Below are positions 27,723 to 37,029 of a stretch of 64,000 nucleotides of DNA, piece by piece. The DNA lies in the NCBI RefSeq assembly GCF_018100905.1, contig NZ_JAGJEG010000001.1, positions 186,001 through 250,000 of the forward strand, written 5' to 3'. Numbering within the stretch: position 1 is the stretch's first letter; every line of letters begins with the position of its first letter. Origin of the DNA: Pseudoalteromonas sp. MMG010. Lineage in GTDB: Bacteria > Pseudomonadota > Gammaproteobacteria > Enterobacterales > Alteromonadaceae. The notes below the pieces were generated by a model that worked only from the letters and a program-made list of their open reading frames with translations, was not told where the DNA came from and did no database searches. Position numbers and translations under genes: made by a program.

Positions 27723-28655
27723 ATGCAAAATAATAAATTTAGATTAGTTACTCGTAGTGATTTTGACGGCCTTGTTTGTGCTGTTTTACTAAAAGACCTT
27801 GACCTTATTGACGACATTTTATTTGTTCATCCAAAGGATATGCAAGATGGTAAAATTGAGATAACGGCCAATGATATTACAACCAATCTACCTTATGTTG
27901 CAGGCTGTCATATTGCGTTTGACCACCACTTAAGTGAAACAGTGCGTAATTCAAATGATATAAAAAACCATATTATTGACCCCGATGCGCCTTCAGCGGC
28001 ACGGGTTGTTTATGATTATTATGGTGGTGCAGAAAAATTCCCTAATATTTCTGTAGATATGATGGATGCCGTAGATAAAGGCGATGCAGCTCAGTTTTCT
28101 AAAGACGAAATTCTAAACCCGACCGATTGGGTATTAATGAATTTTATTATGGATGCACGAACGGGTCTTGGTCGTTTTCGCGAGTTTAAAATTTCAAACT
28201 ACCAGTTAATGATGAAGCTGATTGATGCGTGTAAAGATCACAGCATTAGTGACATACTCGAAATGGAAGATGTTGCAGAGCGTGTTGCACTATATAACGA
28301 GCATAACAGCCAAGCAAAAGAGCAAATAACCCGTTGCGCTACTGTGCATAAAAACCTTGTTGTATTGGATTTAACCAAAGAAGACACTATATTTGCCACA
28401 AACCGCTTTGTGATTTACGCCATGTATCCAGATACAAATATCTCTATTCATAGATTATGGGGTTTAAAACAACAAAATACAGTATTTGCAATTGGTAAGT
28501 CTATTACTAACCGCAGTTCAAATACTAATGTAGGTGAGCTTTGCTTAAAATATGGAGGTGGCGGTCATCTTAATGCCGGCACTTGCCAAGTTGAAAATGA
28601 CGTAGCAGAAACAGTACTTGATGATTTAATATCAATTATTAATCAAGACGGGTAA
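27723..28655 (+). CDS. DHH/DHHA1 family phosphoesterase
   Basis: The 310-residue protein has the DHH superfamily metal motifs: TRSDFDGLVCA near the N-terminus and IAFDHHLSE at about residue 66. The C-terminal DHHA1 substrate motif is GGGGHLNAGTC. Members include nanoRNases, cyclic-dinucleotide phosphodiesterases and RecJ. Databases often label such proteins exopolyphosphatase-like, without proof. Here no sensor domain is fused, so a small cytoplasmic phosphodiesterase acting on a nucleotide substrate is the safest reading. It is monocistronic between two terminators. Confidence 0.8.
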   Translation: MQNNKFRLVTRSDFDGLVCAVLLKDLDLIDDILFVHPKDMQDGKIEITANDITTNLPYVAGCHIAFDHHLSETVRNSNDIKNHIIDPDAPSAARVVYDYYGGAEKFPNISVDMMDAVDKGDAAQFSKDEILNPTDWVLMNFIMDARTGLGRFREFKISNYQLMMKLIDACKDHSISDILEMEDVAERVALYNEHNSQAKEQITRCATVHKNLVVLDLTKEDTIFATNRFVIYAMYPDTNISIHRLWGLKQQNTVFAIGKSITNRSSNTNVGELCLKYGGGGHLNAGTCQVENDVAETVLDDLISIINQDG

Positions 28656-28671
28656 TATTTTTCACCAACAT

Positions 28672-28697
28672 AAAAAAAGCGCCTCAGGCGCTTTTTT
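28672..28697. terminator. Bidirectional terminator between the DHH gene and aroC
   Basis: AAAAAAAGCGCC-tca-GGCGCTTTTTTT gives a strong stem with T-runs on both strands, placed between two convergent genes. Confidence 0.9.
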
Positions 28698-28710
28698 TAT
28701 GTGTGTAAAC

Positions 28711-29808
28711 TTAAACAGAACCGTTAATAGGCCCGTGTGGTAAGTTCACATGTGGATTTTGCGCACGTTGGCGTAATAAATGGTCCATTAAAGTAATGGC
28801 CATCATCGCTTCAGCAATCGGAATTGCACGAATACCGACACATGGATCATGACGCCCTTTGGTGATCATCTCTACAGCTTCATTACTGGTATTAATACTA
28901 TTGCCAGGGATCGTAATGCTCGATGTTGGTTTGAGCGCAATGGAAGCAATAATATCTTGCCCAGTTGAAATACCTGCTAGTACACCACCAGCATGGTTTG
29001 ACGTAAAACCATCGGGGGTTAATTCATCTCGGTGTTCTGAACCTTTTTGCTCAACCACATCAAAGCCATCTCCAACCTCAACCCCTTTTACCGCATTAAT
29101 ACTCATCAGCGAGTGGGCAATTTCAGCATCAAGTCGGTCAAAAACAGGTTCACCTAGCCCTACAGGTACATTGCTTGCAACCACTTTTACCTTTGCGCCA
29201 ATGGAGTCACCTTGTTTTTTAAGATCACGCATATATTCATCAAGCGCTTCTAACTTACTTGCATCAGGAAAAAAGAATAAGTTATTTTCTACTTCATCCC
29301 AATCGTAAGTCTCGGCTTTTATAGGACCTAGTTGGCTTAAGCATGCCTTAACTTCAATTCCATGAAATTGTTTTAAGTATTTTTTTGCAATTGATCCCGC
29401 CGCAACCCGAATGGCTGTTTCACGTGCTGACGAGCGACCACCACCACGATAATCGCGATGTCCGTATTTATGCCAATAGGTATAGTCACCATGGCCTGGA
29501 CGAAATACATCTTTTATTTTGCTGTAATCTTTAGAGCGTTGATCTGTATTTTCAATCATTAAACCAATACTGGTACCGGTTGTTTTGCCTTCAAACACAC
29601 CCGCTAAAATTTTTATTTGGTCGTCTTCTCGGCGCTGCGTTGTATAACGACTTTGCCCAGGTTTTCGACGGTCTAAATCTATTTGTAAATCGGCTTCACT
29701 GATCTCAAGCCCTGCGGGAGTGCCATCGATAACGCCGCCTAATGCAACCCCATGACTCTCACCAAACGTGGACACTTTAAATAACTGTCCAATACTATTA
29801 CCTGCCAT
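28711..29808 (-). CDS. aroC: Chorismate synthase AroC
   Basis: AroC converts 5-enolpyruvylshikimate-3-phosphate to chorismate using reduced FMN, the last shared step of aromatic synthesis. Signatures are [14 protein letters not shown] near the N-terminus, [32 protein letters not shown], and the C-terminal [19 protein letters not shown]. At 365 residues it is of normal length. It follows prmB by 61 bases, an order (prmB-aroC) common in gammaproteobacteria. Confidence 0.97.
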   Translation of the reverse strand: MAGNSIGQLFKVSTFGESHGVALGGVIDGTPAGLEISEADLQIDLDRRKPGQSRYTTQRREDDQIKILAGVFEGKTTGTSIGLMIENTDQRSKDYSKIKDVFRPGHGDYTYWHKYGHRDYRGGGRSSARETAIRVAAGSIAKKYLKQFHGIEVKACLSQLGPIKAETYDWDEVENNLFFFPDASKLEALDEYMRDLKKQGDSIGAKVKVVASNVPVGLGEPVFDRLDAEIAHSLMSINAVKGVEVGDGFDVVEQKGSEHRDELTPDGFTSNHAGGVLAGISTGQDIIASIALKPTSSITIPGNSINTSNEAVEMITKGRHDPCVGIRAIPIAEAMMAITLMDHLLRQRAQNPHVNLPHGPINGSV

Positions 29809-29869
29809 TAACTTTCCTCATTCCTAATGACGACCATACGCAAGATCCTACACCCTGCGTATATTCAAT

Positions 29870-30805
29870 TTAGTTAGCAAAATAATCATCCAATTGTTGT
29901 TTGCTAATTACAAATACACCTAAGCCACCTTGCTCAAATTCAACCCATTCAAATGGTGCTCCAGGATACAATGCATCCATATGTACCATAGAATTGCCTA
30001 CTTCGACAAATAACAAACCGTTATCAGTTAGATGCTCTGACGCTTGCGCTAAAATAGTACGTGTTACATCTAAACCGTCATGACCTGATGCTAAGCCAAG
30101 CTCAGGTTCATGATGAAATTCTCGAGGTAAATCGGCCATATCCTCAGCATCAACATACGGTGGGTTAGCAACAATTAAATCGTATTTTTGCCCTTCAACA
30201 CCACTAAAAACATCTGATTGTATCGGTAATACTCGCTCGCTCAGCATATAATCGCTTATATTAATATCAGCCACTTCAAGTGCATCATACGAAATATCAA
30301 CCGCATCGACTTGAGCACTTTCGAACGCTTGCGCTAATGCTATAGCAATACATGCAGAGCCGGTACATAAATCTAAAATACGATTCACTGATTGCGGCTG
30401 CGTTAGCCAAGGAGAAAACTTATTCGCGATTAACTCTGCAAACGGTGAGCGTGGGATCAATACGCGCTCATCAACATAAAATGGCATGCCCGCAAACCAT
30501 GCAATATTGGTTAAATAAGGCACTGGCGTACAATCATTAATGCGCTCAGCGATGAGTCCCGCTAATTGATTTTTTTCTGTACTTGTTAAACGCGCATGCA
30601 TTAATTCTTTTGGAGCATCAATAGGTAAACTAAGTGCGGGGAGCAATAAGCTAACAGCTTCATCCCACGCATTATCTGTTCCGTGCCCAAAGAATATACC
30701 ACTGCTGGCAAATTGGCTTGTAGTCCAACGTAGCCAGTCATGTAAAGTCGACAGCTCTGTAACAGCTTCTTCAAGTGTTGCTTCTTCTATTTGTAAATCG
30801 CTCAT
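29870..30805 (-). CDS. prmB: Ribosomal protein L3 N5-glutamine methyltransferase PrmB
   Basis: PrmB methylates a glutamine of ribosomal protein L3 before 50S assembly. The 311-residue protein has an N-terminal helical domain and a SAM-binding Rossmann domain. The latter shows ILDLCTGSACIAIALA and the catalytic NPPYVDAEDM that contacts the target glutamine. Length and the family-specific RVLIPRSPFAELI favour PrmB over the release-factor enzyme PrmC. It is upstream of aroC and divergent from smrB. Confidence 0.93.
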   Translation of the reverse strand: MSDLQIEEATLEEAVTELSTLHDWLRWTTSQFASSGIFFGHGTDNAWDEAVSLLLPALSLPIDAPKELMHARLTSTEKNQLAGLIAERINDCTPVPYLTNIAWFAGMPFYVDERVLIPRSPFAELIANKFSPWLTQPQSVNRILDLCTGSACIAIALAQAFESAQVDAVDISYDALEVADINISDYMLSERVLPIQSDVFSGVEGQKYDLIVANPPYVDAEDMADLPREFHHEPELGLASGHDGLDVTRTILAQASEHLTDNGLLFVEVGNSMVHMDALYPGAPFEWVEFEQGGLGVFVISKQQLDDYFAN

Positions 30806-30944
30806 AATAATACCTGTAATTAGCTGTAGTCTTTTTAACTATTGCATTGCCTATCTGCACTGGGCAAATTACAATTGCCCTTTATCAATATATTGTAACG
30901 CCTTTTTCACTGCGTTTTTACGTTTTTTTGTTTAGGTTGCTATT

Positions 30945-31502
30945 ATGAAAAAAGAATTTCCCATTAACACATCCCTAAGCAATGACGATATTGATTTATT
31001 TCGTCAAACAATCAGTGGTGCTAAAGTATTTAAACAAGATACACATCGTTTTGATACTAAACCTAAGGTGTCACAAGCGAAGCAATTTGCCCAGCAAAAA
31101 AAACAACATCAGTCAGAATTTTTCTTTTCGGATGAATATATCCCCGATATAGACACCCACAGCACAATTAATTACGTGCAACCCGGACAAGATTCTTTTT
31201 TAGCGAAACAATTACGTCGTGGCGATTATGCCCCCGATTTAACTTTAGACCTACACGGACTCAATAAAGAATTAGCAAAAGATGAACTGGCAGGTTTGAT
31301 TCACGAATGTAAAAAGCAGCATTACTACTGTGCATGTATTATTCATGGTATTGGTGAGCGCATTTTAAAACATAAAGTCCCACAATACTTAGTACAGCAC
31401 CCCGATGTAATTGCGATGCATCAAGCGCCATTAGAGTATGGTGGTCGAGGTGCCGTATTAATTTTAATTAACTTACCCCAAAGTGACGAATTTAGACGTT
31501 AA
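30945..31502 (+). CDS. smrB: Ribosome-rescue endonuclease SmrB
   Basis: SmrB cuts mRNA at collided ribosomes. The 185-residue protein has a basic N-terminal extension (about residues 1-95) that in the E. coli protein docks to ribosomes. A Smr domain follows with LTLDLHGLNKELAKDELAGLI and IIHGIGERILKHKVPQYL, the DLHG and HGxG motifs of the nuclease site. It is divergent from prmB, the same neighbour pair as in E. coli (yfcN-prmB). Confidence 0.92.
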   Translation: MKKEFPINTSLSNDDIDLFRQTISGAKVFKQDTHRFDTKPKVSQAKQFAQQKKQHQSEFFFSDEYIPDIDTHSTINYVQPGQDSFLAKQLRRGDYAPDLTLDLHGLNKELAKDELAGLIHECKKQHYYCACIIHGIGERILKHKVPQYLVQHPDVIAMHQAPLEYGGRGAVLILINLPQSDEFRR

Positions 31503-31521
31503 CAGCAACAAGGATTTATAA

Positions 31522-32445
31522 GTGCATATTTTTTCAATAATTTTTCCGCTCATTTTTATTGTTGCTTTAGGGTACACCTGTTGCAAGCTTAAATTTTTTG
31601 AACAACAACATATCGCAGGGTTAAGTAAGTTTACTTTTTATATCAGCTTACCTGCATTTTTAATGTTAAATATGTCACGTATAGATTTACACCAAAGCAT
31701 TAGCTTAAATGCCTTTTTAAGCTTTTATATTCCCGTGCTGAGCGTATTTGTTTTAGGTATGCTCATCGACCGTTTTTATTTAGCTAAACAGTCTAATTAT
31801 CAACAGCACAGTGTATTTGGTTTAGCATCTAGTTATTCTAATATGGTTTTAGTGGGTATCCCTATTGTCATCGCTTCATTAGGCAAAGACTTAATCGCCA
31901 TTGCTTTTATGATCATCACTTTTCATAGTACTTTGCTGTTTGCCCTTACCTACTTAATTGGTGCCAAAGGAAATAAAGACGATTTTTCGTGGCCTAAATT
32001 TATAAAAAATATGGCATTAAATCCTATTGTTCTCAGTATTGGCTGTGGATTATTGTTAAACATATTAGGTATTAAATTAATGGATAATTTAGCCAATAGT
32101 TTAGAGCTATTATCTAAACCGGCTATAGCTTGTGCATTATTTGTACTAGGTGCAAATCTAGCCTTTTATAAAATTGCTGCCAATTGGCAACCGGCATTAA
32201 TTGCCTCTGTATTAAAAATTACCGTATTACCTGCCTTGGTATATTGCATAGCAACCTATGGTTTTATGATAGATGAACAAGTACGAAATGTGTTGGTATT
32301 GCTAAGTGCCTCACCGGTAGGTGTAAATGCTTATTTAATTGCCTGCCAATTAAAAGAGCATCAAGTAACACTAGCCGGCTCTGTCGTACTATCTACTGTA
32401 TTAAGTGTGATTAGCTTTAGTGCTTGGTTGATTGTACTACTTTAA
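31522..32445 (+). CDS. AEC-family membrane transporter (auxin efflux carrier family)
   Basis: The 307-residue protein is almost entirely hydrophobic, with about ten membrane helices. It matches the bacterial AEC/YfdV family, including LSKFTFYISLPAFLMLNM near the N-terminus and LLSASPVGVNAYLIACQ near the C-terminus. Bacterial members move malate, malonate or similar acids, but the substrate cannot be told here. The start is a GTG at 31522 preceded by AGGA. It follows smrB by 19 bases and may be co-transcribed. Confidence 0.82.
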   Translation: MHIFSIIFPLIFIVALGYTCCKLKFFEQQHIAGLSKFTFYISLPAFLMLNMSRIDLHQSISLNAFLSFYIPVLSVFVLGMLIDRFYLAKQSNYQQHSVFGLASSYSNMVLVGIPIVIASLGKDLIAIAFMIITFHSTLLFALTYLIGAKGNKDDFSWPKFIKNMALNPIVLSIGCGLLLNILGIKLMDNLANSLELLSKPAIACALFVLGANLAFYKIAANWQPALIASVLKITVLPALVYCIATYGFMIDEQVRNVLVLLSASPVGVNAYLIACQLKEHQVTLAGSVVLSTVLSVISFSAWLIVLL

Positions 32446-32456
32446 CTAATCACCAA

Positions 32457-33194
32457 TTAAAGGCCACCAGCGACATCAATAAAACCACCGGTTGTAAATG
32501 ATGCCTGCTCGCTTGCTAAAAAATAAATAGCAGCAGCCACTTCTTCTGGCGTACCTCCTCTGCCTAACGGCAATTTATTTTTTAGTCTATTAACGCGATT
32601 TTCTTCACCACCATCACGATGCATATCGGTATAAATAAGCCCAGGGCGAACACCATTTACACGTATATTTAAGGCCGCGACCTCTTTTGCTAACCCAATG
32701 GTTAGTGTGTCTATAGCCCCTTTAGATGCAGCATAATCTATATATTCATTTGGTGAACCCGTTTTAGCGGCTCCTGAAGAGACATTAACAATGCTACCTC
32801 CGCTGGACATTCGCTTTATGGCTTCGCGCGCACATAAAAAAGCACTGGTTACATTTGTCGTTAAAATTTCATTAATGCGTTGAGCATTCATATTTAGTAA
32901 CGGCATTTGCGGTTTTAATATACCGGCATTATTAATTAACACATCAATTTGACCAAAGGTATTGTCGATTGTGTTAAACATCGCAATAACCTCATCTTCA
33001 TTTGCCACGTTTGCTTGTAACACTAACGCGTTAACGCCATAGCTTTGCACTTTTTTAGCGACGTTATTTGCGCTTAAAGTATCTTTAATGTAATTAATGC
33101 ATACATTGTAGCCATTTTGAGCAAATAACTCGGCCGTCGCCGCGCCAATTCCTCGGCTTGCTCCTGTGACAAGTACAACCGGCGCGCTATTCAC
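32457..33194 (-). CDS. Short-chain dehydrogenase/reductase (SDR)
   Basis: This is a classical SDR of unknown substrate. The N-terminal nucleotide motif is VTGASRGIGAATAELF, followed by NNAG (VLINNAGIL). The catalytic Ser and YxxxK are in IVNVSSGAAK and YIDYAASKGAID. The C-terminus ASFTTGGFIDVAGGL is typical. Arg residues after the first Gly motif are compatible with NADP(H). The GTG at 33194 just behind the upstream stop is chosen; a TTG at 33215 overlapping that gene is the alternative. It is paired with a RidA gene and converges on the transporter gene with 11 bases between. Confidence 0.87.
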   Translation of the reverse strand: MNSAPVVLVTGASRGIGAATAELFAQNGYNVCINYIKDTLSANNVAKKVQSYGVNALVLQANVANEDEVIAMFNTIDNTFGQIDVLINNAGILKPQMPLLNMNAQRINEILTTNVTSAFLCAREAIKRMSSGGSIVNVSSGAAKTGSPNEYIDYAASKGAIDTLTIGLAKEVAALNIRVNGVRPGLIYTDMHRDGGEENRVNRLKNKLPLGRGGTPEEVAAAIYFLASEQASFTTGGFIDVAGGL

Positions 33195-33198
33195 GCTT

Positions 33199-33549
33199 TT
33201 ACTTAACCGCTGCAATCACTGATATTTCTACCAATAAAGCATCACGTGCCATTTTCGCTTCTACGCAGGCTCTCGCAGGTGCATGGTTTTGTGGTACCCA
33301 CGCATCCCACACGGCATTCATCTCGGCAAAATAAGTCATACTTTTTACATAAATAGTTGCGCTTAACATGTGCTCTTTTGAGCTACCCGCTTCAATTAAA
33401 AGTGTTTCAACTTTGTCTAACATTGTTTGAGTTTGCTCTTTTATGCCTTTTTCAGCATCTGCACACACTTGTCCACACAAATAAACCGTGCCATTGTGCT
33501 TTACGATACGGCTCATACGCGCACCGGTTTGTAATCTTTCTATTGTCAT
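33199..33549 (-). CDS. RidA/YjgF family protein
   Basis: RidA proteins hydrolyse reactive enamine/imine intermediates of amino-acid metabolism. The 116-residue protein shows [11 protein letters not shown], a middle [20 protein letters not shown] and the C-terminal [19 protein letters not shown] with the conserved Arg of the active cleft. It lies directly upstream of the SDR gene with the stop and next start 4 bases apart, so the two are probably translated together. Confidence 0.88.
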   Translation of the reverse strand: MTIERLQTGARMSRIVKHNGTVYLCGQVCADAEKGIKEQTQTMLDKVETLLIEAGSSKEHMLSATIYVKSMTYFAEMNAVWDAWVPQNHAPARACVEAKMARDALLVEISVIAAVK

Positions 33550-33587
33550 TATTATCTCTTAAAATATAGGCCTAGCATAAAGCTAAA

Positions 33588-34058
33588 TCACACGTTAGCA
33601 GGCGCATTAATACTTATATAATCACTCAATTGAGTGTGTTCATTATATTGCACAACCGCCACCGAGGCAGTACAAAAAATGGGCATATTACCAGGGCTCA
33701 GTTGATCAACTAAATAACTAACTAATGGCATATGTGTTACTAATAACCAAGTATCGTATTGTGGATATTCGTTAATCAAACTAGCAAGGTAATCTATCGC
33801 TACTTGAGGATTGCCATCAGGGACAATATCGCGCGTGGTTTCATTAAATTTAAATTTATTATTTTTACATACTGCGATAGATGTTTGTTGAGCACGAATG
33901 TAAGGACTAACTAACATTGCAGTGGGAGCAAAGGTTTCTTTCATCCACCGTCCCATTTTTTCGGCTTCAAAAACCCCATTTTCAGTCAGTTCTCTTGCCG
34001 CATCATTAGCTTGCATCGGTGTTGCTTCGCCATGGCGCATAATTAAGATTGTTTTCAT
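33588..34058 (-). CDS. sixA: Phosphohistidine phosphatase SixA
   Basis: SixA removes phosphate from histidines of phosphorelay or phosphotransferase proteins. The 156-residue protein begins with the RHG catalytic motif (MKTILIMRHGEATP). The second His is in LVTHMPLVSYLV, and SPYIRAQQTS is the family-typical stretch. Length agrees with E. coli SixA (161). It is divergent from the M16 peptidase gene across 189 bases in which no further gene is visible. Confidence 0.92.
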   Translation of the reverse strand: MKTILIMRHGEATPMQANDAARELTENGVFEAEKMGRWMKETFAPTAMLVSPYIRAQQTSIAVCKNNKFKFNETTRDIVPDGNPQVAIDYLASLINEYPQYDTWLLVTHMPLVSYLVDQLSPGNMPIFCTASVAVVQYNEHTQLSDYISINAPANV

Positions 34059-34247
34059 AAAAATCCAACCGATTAATAGAATATAAAACAGTAGCCAATT
34101 TGCCTAATTCTCAGCTATATTAGTAACCTAACTATATTGTTCCTAATATAGTTTAACCATGATATTCAGGTAAATTTTTTATCGTTTAGACACCCTGACA
34201 CTATCATTTGTTGTTAACAAGTAAACGTTTAGTTTCAGGAGCATCAT

Positions 34248-36926
34248 TTGAATATCAGCCGCAATGATAACAGAGCCTACCGAACTCTTACACTCGACAA
34301 TGGGCTAAAAGTACTATTAGTGCAAGATAAAGATGCCACTAAAGCAGCTGCATCTATGGCTGTAAATGCAGGGCACTTTGATGATCCCCTTGATAGACAA
34401 GGTCTCGCTCACTTTTTAGAACATATGCTATTTTTAGGAACCGATCAGTTTCCCCAACCCGACAGCTTTAATAGCTTTGTTGCTAAAAGTGGTGGCAGCA
34501 CTAATGCGTGGACCGGAACTGAACATACTTGTTATTTTTTTGATGTTAACAATCAACATATTAAAACGGCTTTAACGCAATTTTCACGTTTTTTTATTGC
34601 CCCTTTATTAAATAAAAAGGAAGCCGAAAAAGAACGCAATGCAATAGAATCTGAGTTTAAACTTAAAATAAAAGATGATGCACGGCGAATATATCAAGCC
34701 CATAAAGAAACGGTAAATCCGGCACACCCTTTTGCTAAATTTTCAGTCGGTAATTTGCAAACCCTTGCAGACAGAGAGCATTGTATTAGCGACGAGTTAA
34801 GCGCATTTTTTAACACGCATTATCAAGCCCAATGGATGAGTTTTTGCTTATGTGCTAATGAACCTCTTGATACACTTGAGAGCTGGACAATGGCCTTATT
34901 TAGTGACATTAAGGGTAATGCTTCTAAGCCCAAGCCCTCTATAAATGAGCCATTATATCGTAAGCAAGATTTAGCCAAAGTGCTGCACATTGAACCACAT
35001 AAACATATGCAAAAGCTTATAATTAGCTTCGCTATGCCATGTATTGATGATTTTTATCGCCATAAAAGTGTTAACTTTATAGCTCATTTACTCGGTTATG
35101 AAGGGAAAGGATCGCTGTATTCCATTTTGAAATCACAAGGTTGGATAAATGCCCTTTCTGCTGGCGGTGGTATTAATGGCAGTAATTTTAAAGATTTTAA
35201 TATTAGCTTGGCATTAACCGATGAAGGTATCGAATATTACGAAGATATCGTTGAAATGGTTTTTGAGTACATCTGCTTAATAAATCAAAGCACCAATCAG
35301 TTACCTCGTTTATATCAAGATAAAAAAACGCTTTTACAAATAGCCTTTGATAATCAAGAAAAAAGTAGCCTAACAGACTGGATTAGCAGTTTAAGTATTA
35401 ATATGCAGCATTACGATTGCGAACACTATCTCCAAGGCGATTATCTAATGCAGGGCTTTAATGAGGCTTGTCATAAGTCGGCAATGCAATGGTTAACGCC
35501 ACATAATATGCGACTTGTACTAATACATCCCGATGTTAAACCCCAGCACAAAACCTTATGGTACAACACACCTTATGCCATTGAAGAATTAACGCCTGAG
35601 TGGCTAAACGCATTGAGTAAAATAAATAAACCCTTAGCTAATATGGCACTCGCGCAATCAAACCCCTATTTAATAAAAGGCGTCGAGTTATTTGAAATAG
35701 AAAATCCGCAGCCTCAGCCTATCTTATTGAAACAAGAACCAGGATTTAATTTTTGGTTTAAACAAGACACCACTTTTCGAGTTGCTAAAGGCCATTTTTA
35801 TATTGCGATGGACTCACACTTTGCCGTAAAAGATATAAAGCACATGGCATTAACACGATTATTTGCTGACTTATTTATGGACAGTGTTGGTGAGCGTTTT
35901 TACCCCGCAGAATTGGCAGGATTAAGTTACCATCTTACTTCTCATCAAGGTGGCCTAACCTTGCATACCGCAGGTTTATCTACAAGCCAACTAACATTAG
36001 TAGATGAATTACTGAGCGCTTTATTTACTGTAGATATTTGCCAAAAACGCTTTGCCGAGTATAAAAAGCAATTAGTGCGTCATTGGCAAAATAGTAATAA
36101 AAATAAACCAGTCAGTAAGCTTTTTAGCGTGTTAAGTGCTGATGTTATGCCGTGGAACCCTATACCCAGTGATTTAGCCAATGCTTTAAAAGGAACTTGT
36201 TTTCAAGAATTTAATGAATTTAGACATGCATTTTTTAAAGCATTACATGTAGAAGCATTCTTACACGGAAATTGGCAACACACTCATGCATTAACGTTTG
36301 AAAAACAAATAGCTAAACACTTTCAGCACTCTACTTGTATTCAAAACCTTCAGCGCCCACTATCTGAAATCAACACCATTAAATGCCATCAACTTAGCAT
36401 GGAAAACAATGACCATGCGATGGTGGTATATCATCAAGCTCGTACCCCATGCGTAGACGAAAAAGTTAAGATAATGGCCATCAACCATTTAATAAATCAA
36501 CGGTATTTTAGTGAGCTACGTACTAAGCAACAATTAGGCTACTTAGTTGGAAGTGGTTATGCTCCTTTTAATGCAAGAGCAGGGTTAGCATTTTATATTC
36601 AATCTCCACAATTGGACGCAAATACCCTGCTACTGCGTCACAATGAATTTATAAATCACTATTTAATTGAACTTGCTGCACTCACAGAGCAAAACTGGCA
36701 ACAGCAAAAAGCCGGTTTACGGATACATATAGCAGAGCCCGATAAAAACCTGCGTTTACGCTCCCAGCGTTTATGGCTATCAATTGTTAATGGTGATCAT
36801 GTATTTTCTATGCAACAACAATTATTAAATGCATTAGATAGTTTAACGTTGGAGCAAATAACCACCTACGCCAACACGTTTTTATTAAGTAGTGCCCCGC
36901 ATTGCCAATTACTAAATAAAGTATAG
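34248..36926 (+). CDS. M16-family zinc metallopeptidase (insulinase/protease III-like)
   Basis: The 892-residue protein is a single-chain M16A peptidase of the pitrilysin/insulysin type. The inverted zinc motif HFLEH is at residues 55-59, and the third ligand Glu lies in RNAIESEFKLK about 75 residues on. The other M16 repeats follow and are inactive. It is shorter than E. coli PtrA (962). No clear signal peptide is seen, so it may be cytoplasmic. The start is a TTG at 34248 supported by AGGAG six bases upstream. It probably degrades short peptides. Confidence 0.88.
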   Translation: MNISRNDNRAYRTLTLDNGLKVLLVQDKDATKAAASMAVNAGHFDDPLDRQGLAHFLEHMLFLGTDQFPQPDSFNSFVAKSGGSTNAWTGTEHTCYFFDVNNQHIKTALTQFSRFFIAPLLNKKEAEKERNAIESEFKLKIKDDARRIYQAHKETVNPAHPFAKFSVGNLQTLADREHCISDELSAFFNTHYQAQWMSFCLCANEPLDTLESWTMALFSDIKGNASKPKPSINEPLYRKQDLAKVLHIEPHKHMQKLIISFAMPCIDDFYRHKSVNFIAHLLGYEGKGSLYSILKSQGWINALSAGGGINGSNFKDFNISLALTDEGIEYYEDIVEMVFEYICLINQSTNQLPRLYQDKKTLLQIAFDNQEKSSLTDWISSLSINMQHYDCEHYLQGDYLMQGFNEACHKSAMQWLTPHNMRLVLIHPDVKPQHKTLWYNTPYAIEELTPEWLNALSKINKPLANMALAQSNPYLIKGVELFEIENPQPQPILLKQEPGFNFWFKQDTTFRVAKGHFYIAMDSHFAVKDIKHMALTRLFADLFMDSVGERFYPAELAGLSYHLTSHQGGLTLHTAGLSTSQLTLVDELLSALFTVDICQKRFAEYKKQLVRHWQNSNKNKPVSKLFSVLSADVMPWNPIPSDLANALKGTCFQEFNEFRHAFFKALHVEAFLHGNWQHTHALTFEKQIAKHFQHSTCIQNLQRPLSEINTIKCHQLSMENNDHAMVVYHQARTPCVDEKVKIMAINHLINQRYFSELRTKQQLGYLVGSGYAPFNARAGLAFYIQSPQLDANTLLLRHNEFINHYLIELAALTEQNWQQQKAGLRIHIAEPDKNLRLRSQRLWLSIVNGDHVFSMQQQLLNALDSLTLEQITTYANTFLLSSAPHCQLLNKV

Positions 36927-37003
36927 GCCGTTATTTAACGTAATAAAGTACCGTTTCTACTGATTACCTTTGACACCCAAGTGCGCATCATTTAAATTAG
37001 CCT

Positions 37004-37012
37004 GTGTATAAT
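37004..37012 (+). promoter_or_regulatory. Extended -10 promoter element before the GGDEF-EAL gene
   Basis: TGTGTATAAT contains TG-N-TATAAT, an extended -10 element, 18 bases before the start codon. A TTGACA at 36970 is too far away (31-base spacer) to be its -35 box. Confidence 0.4.
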
Positions 37013-37029
37013 TCAATTAATAACAATAA

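Noticed and set aside
28859..29308. 149-codon antisense ORF in aroC
   Set aside because: Ser/Thr/Pro-rich shadow composition and full overlap with conserved AroC sequence.
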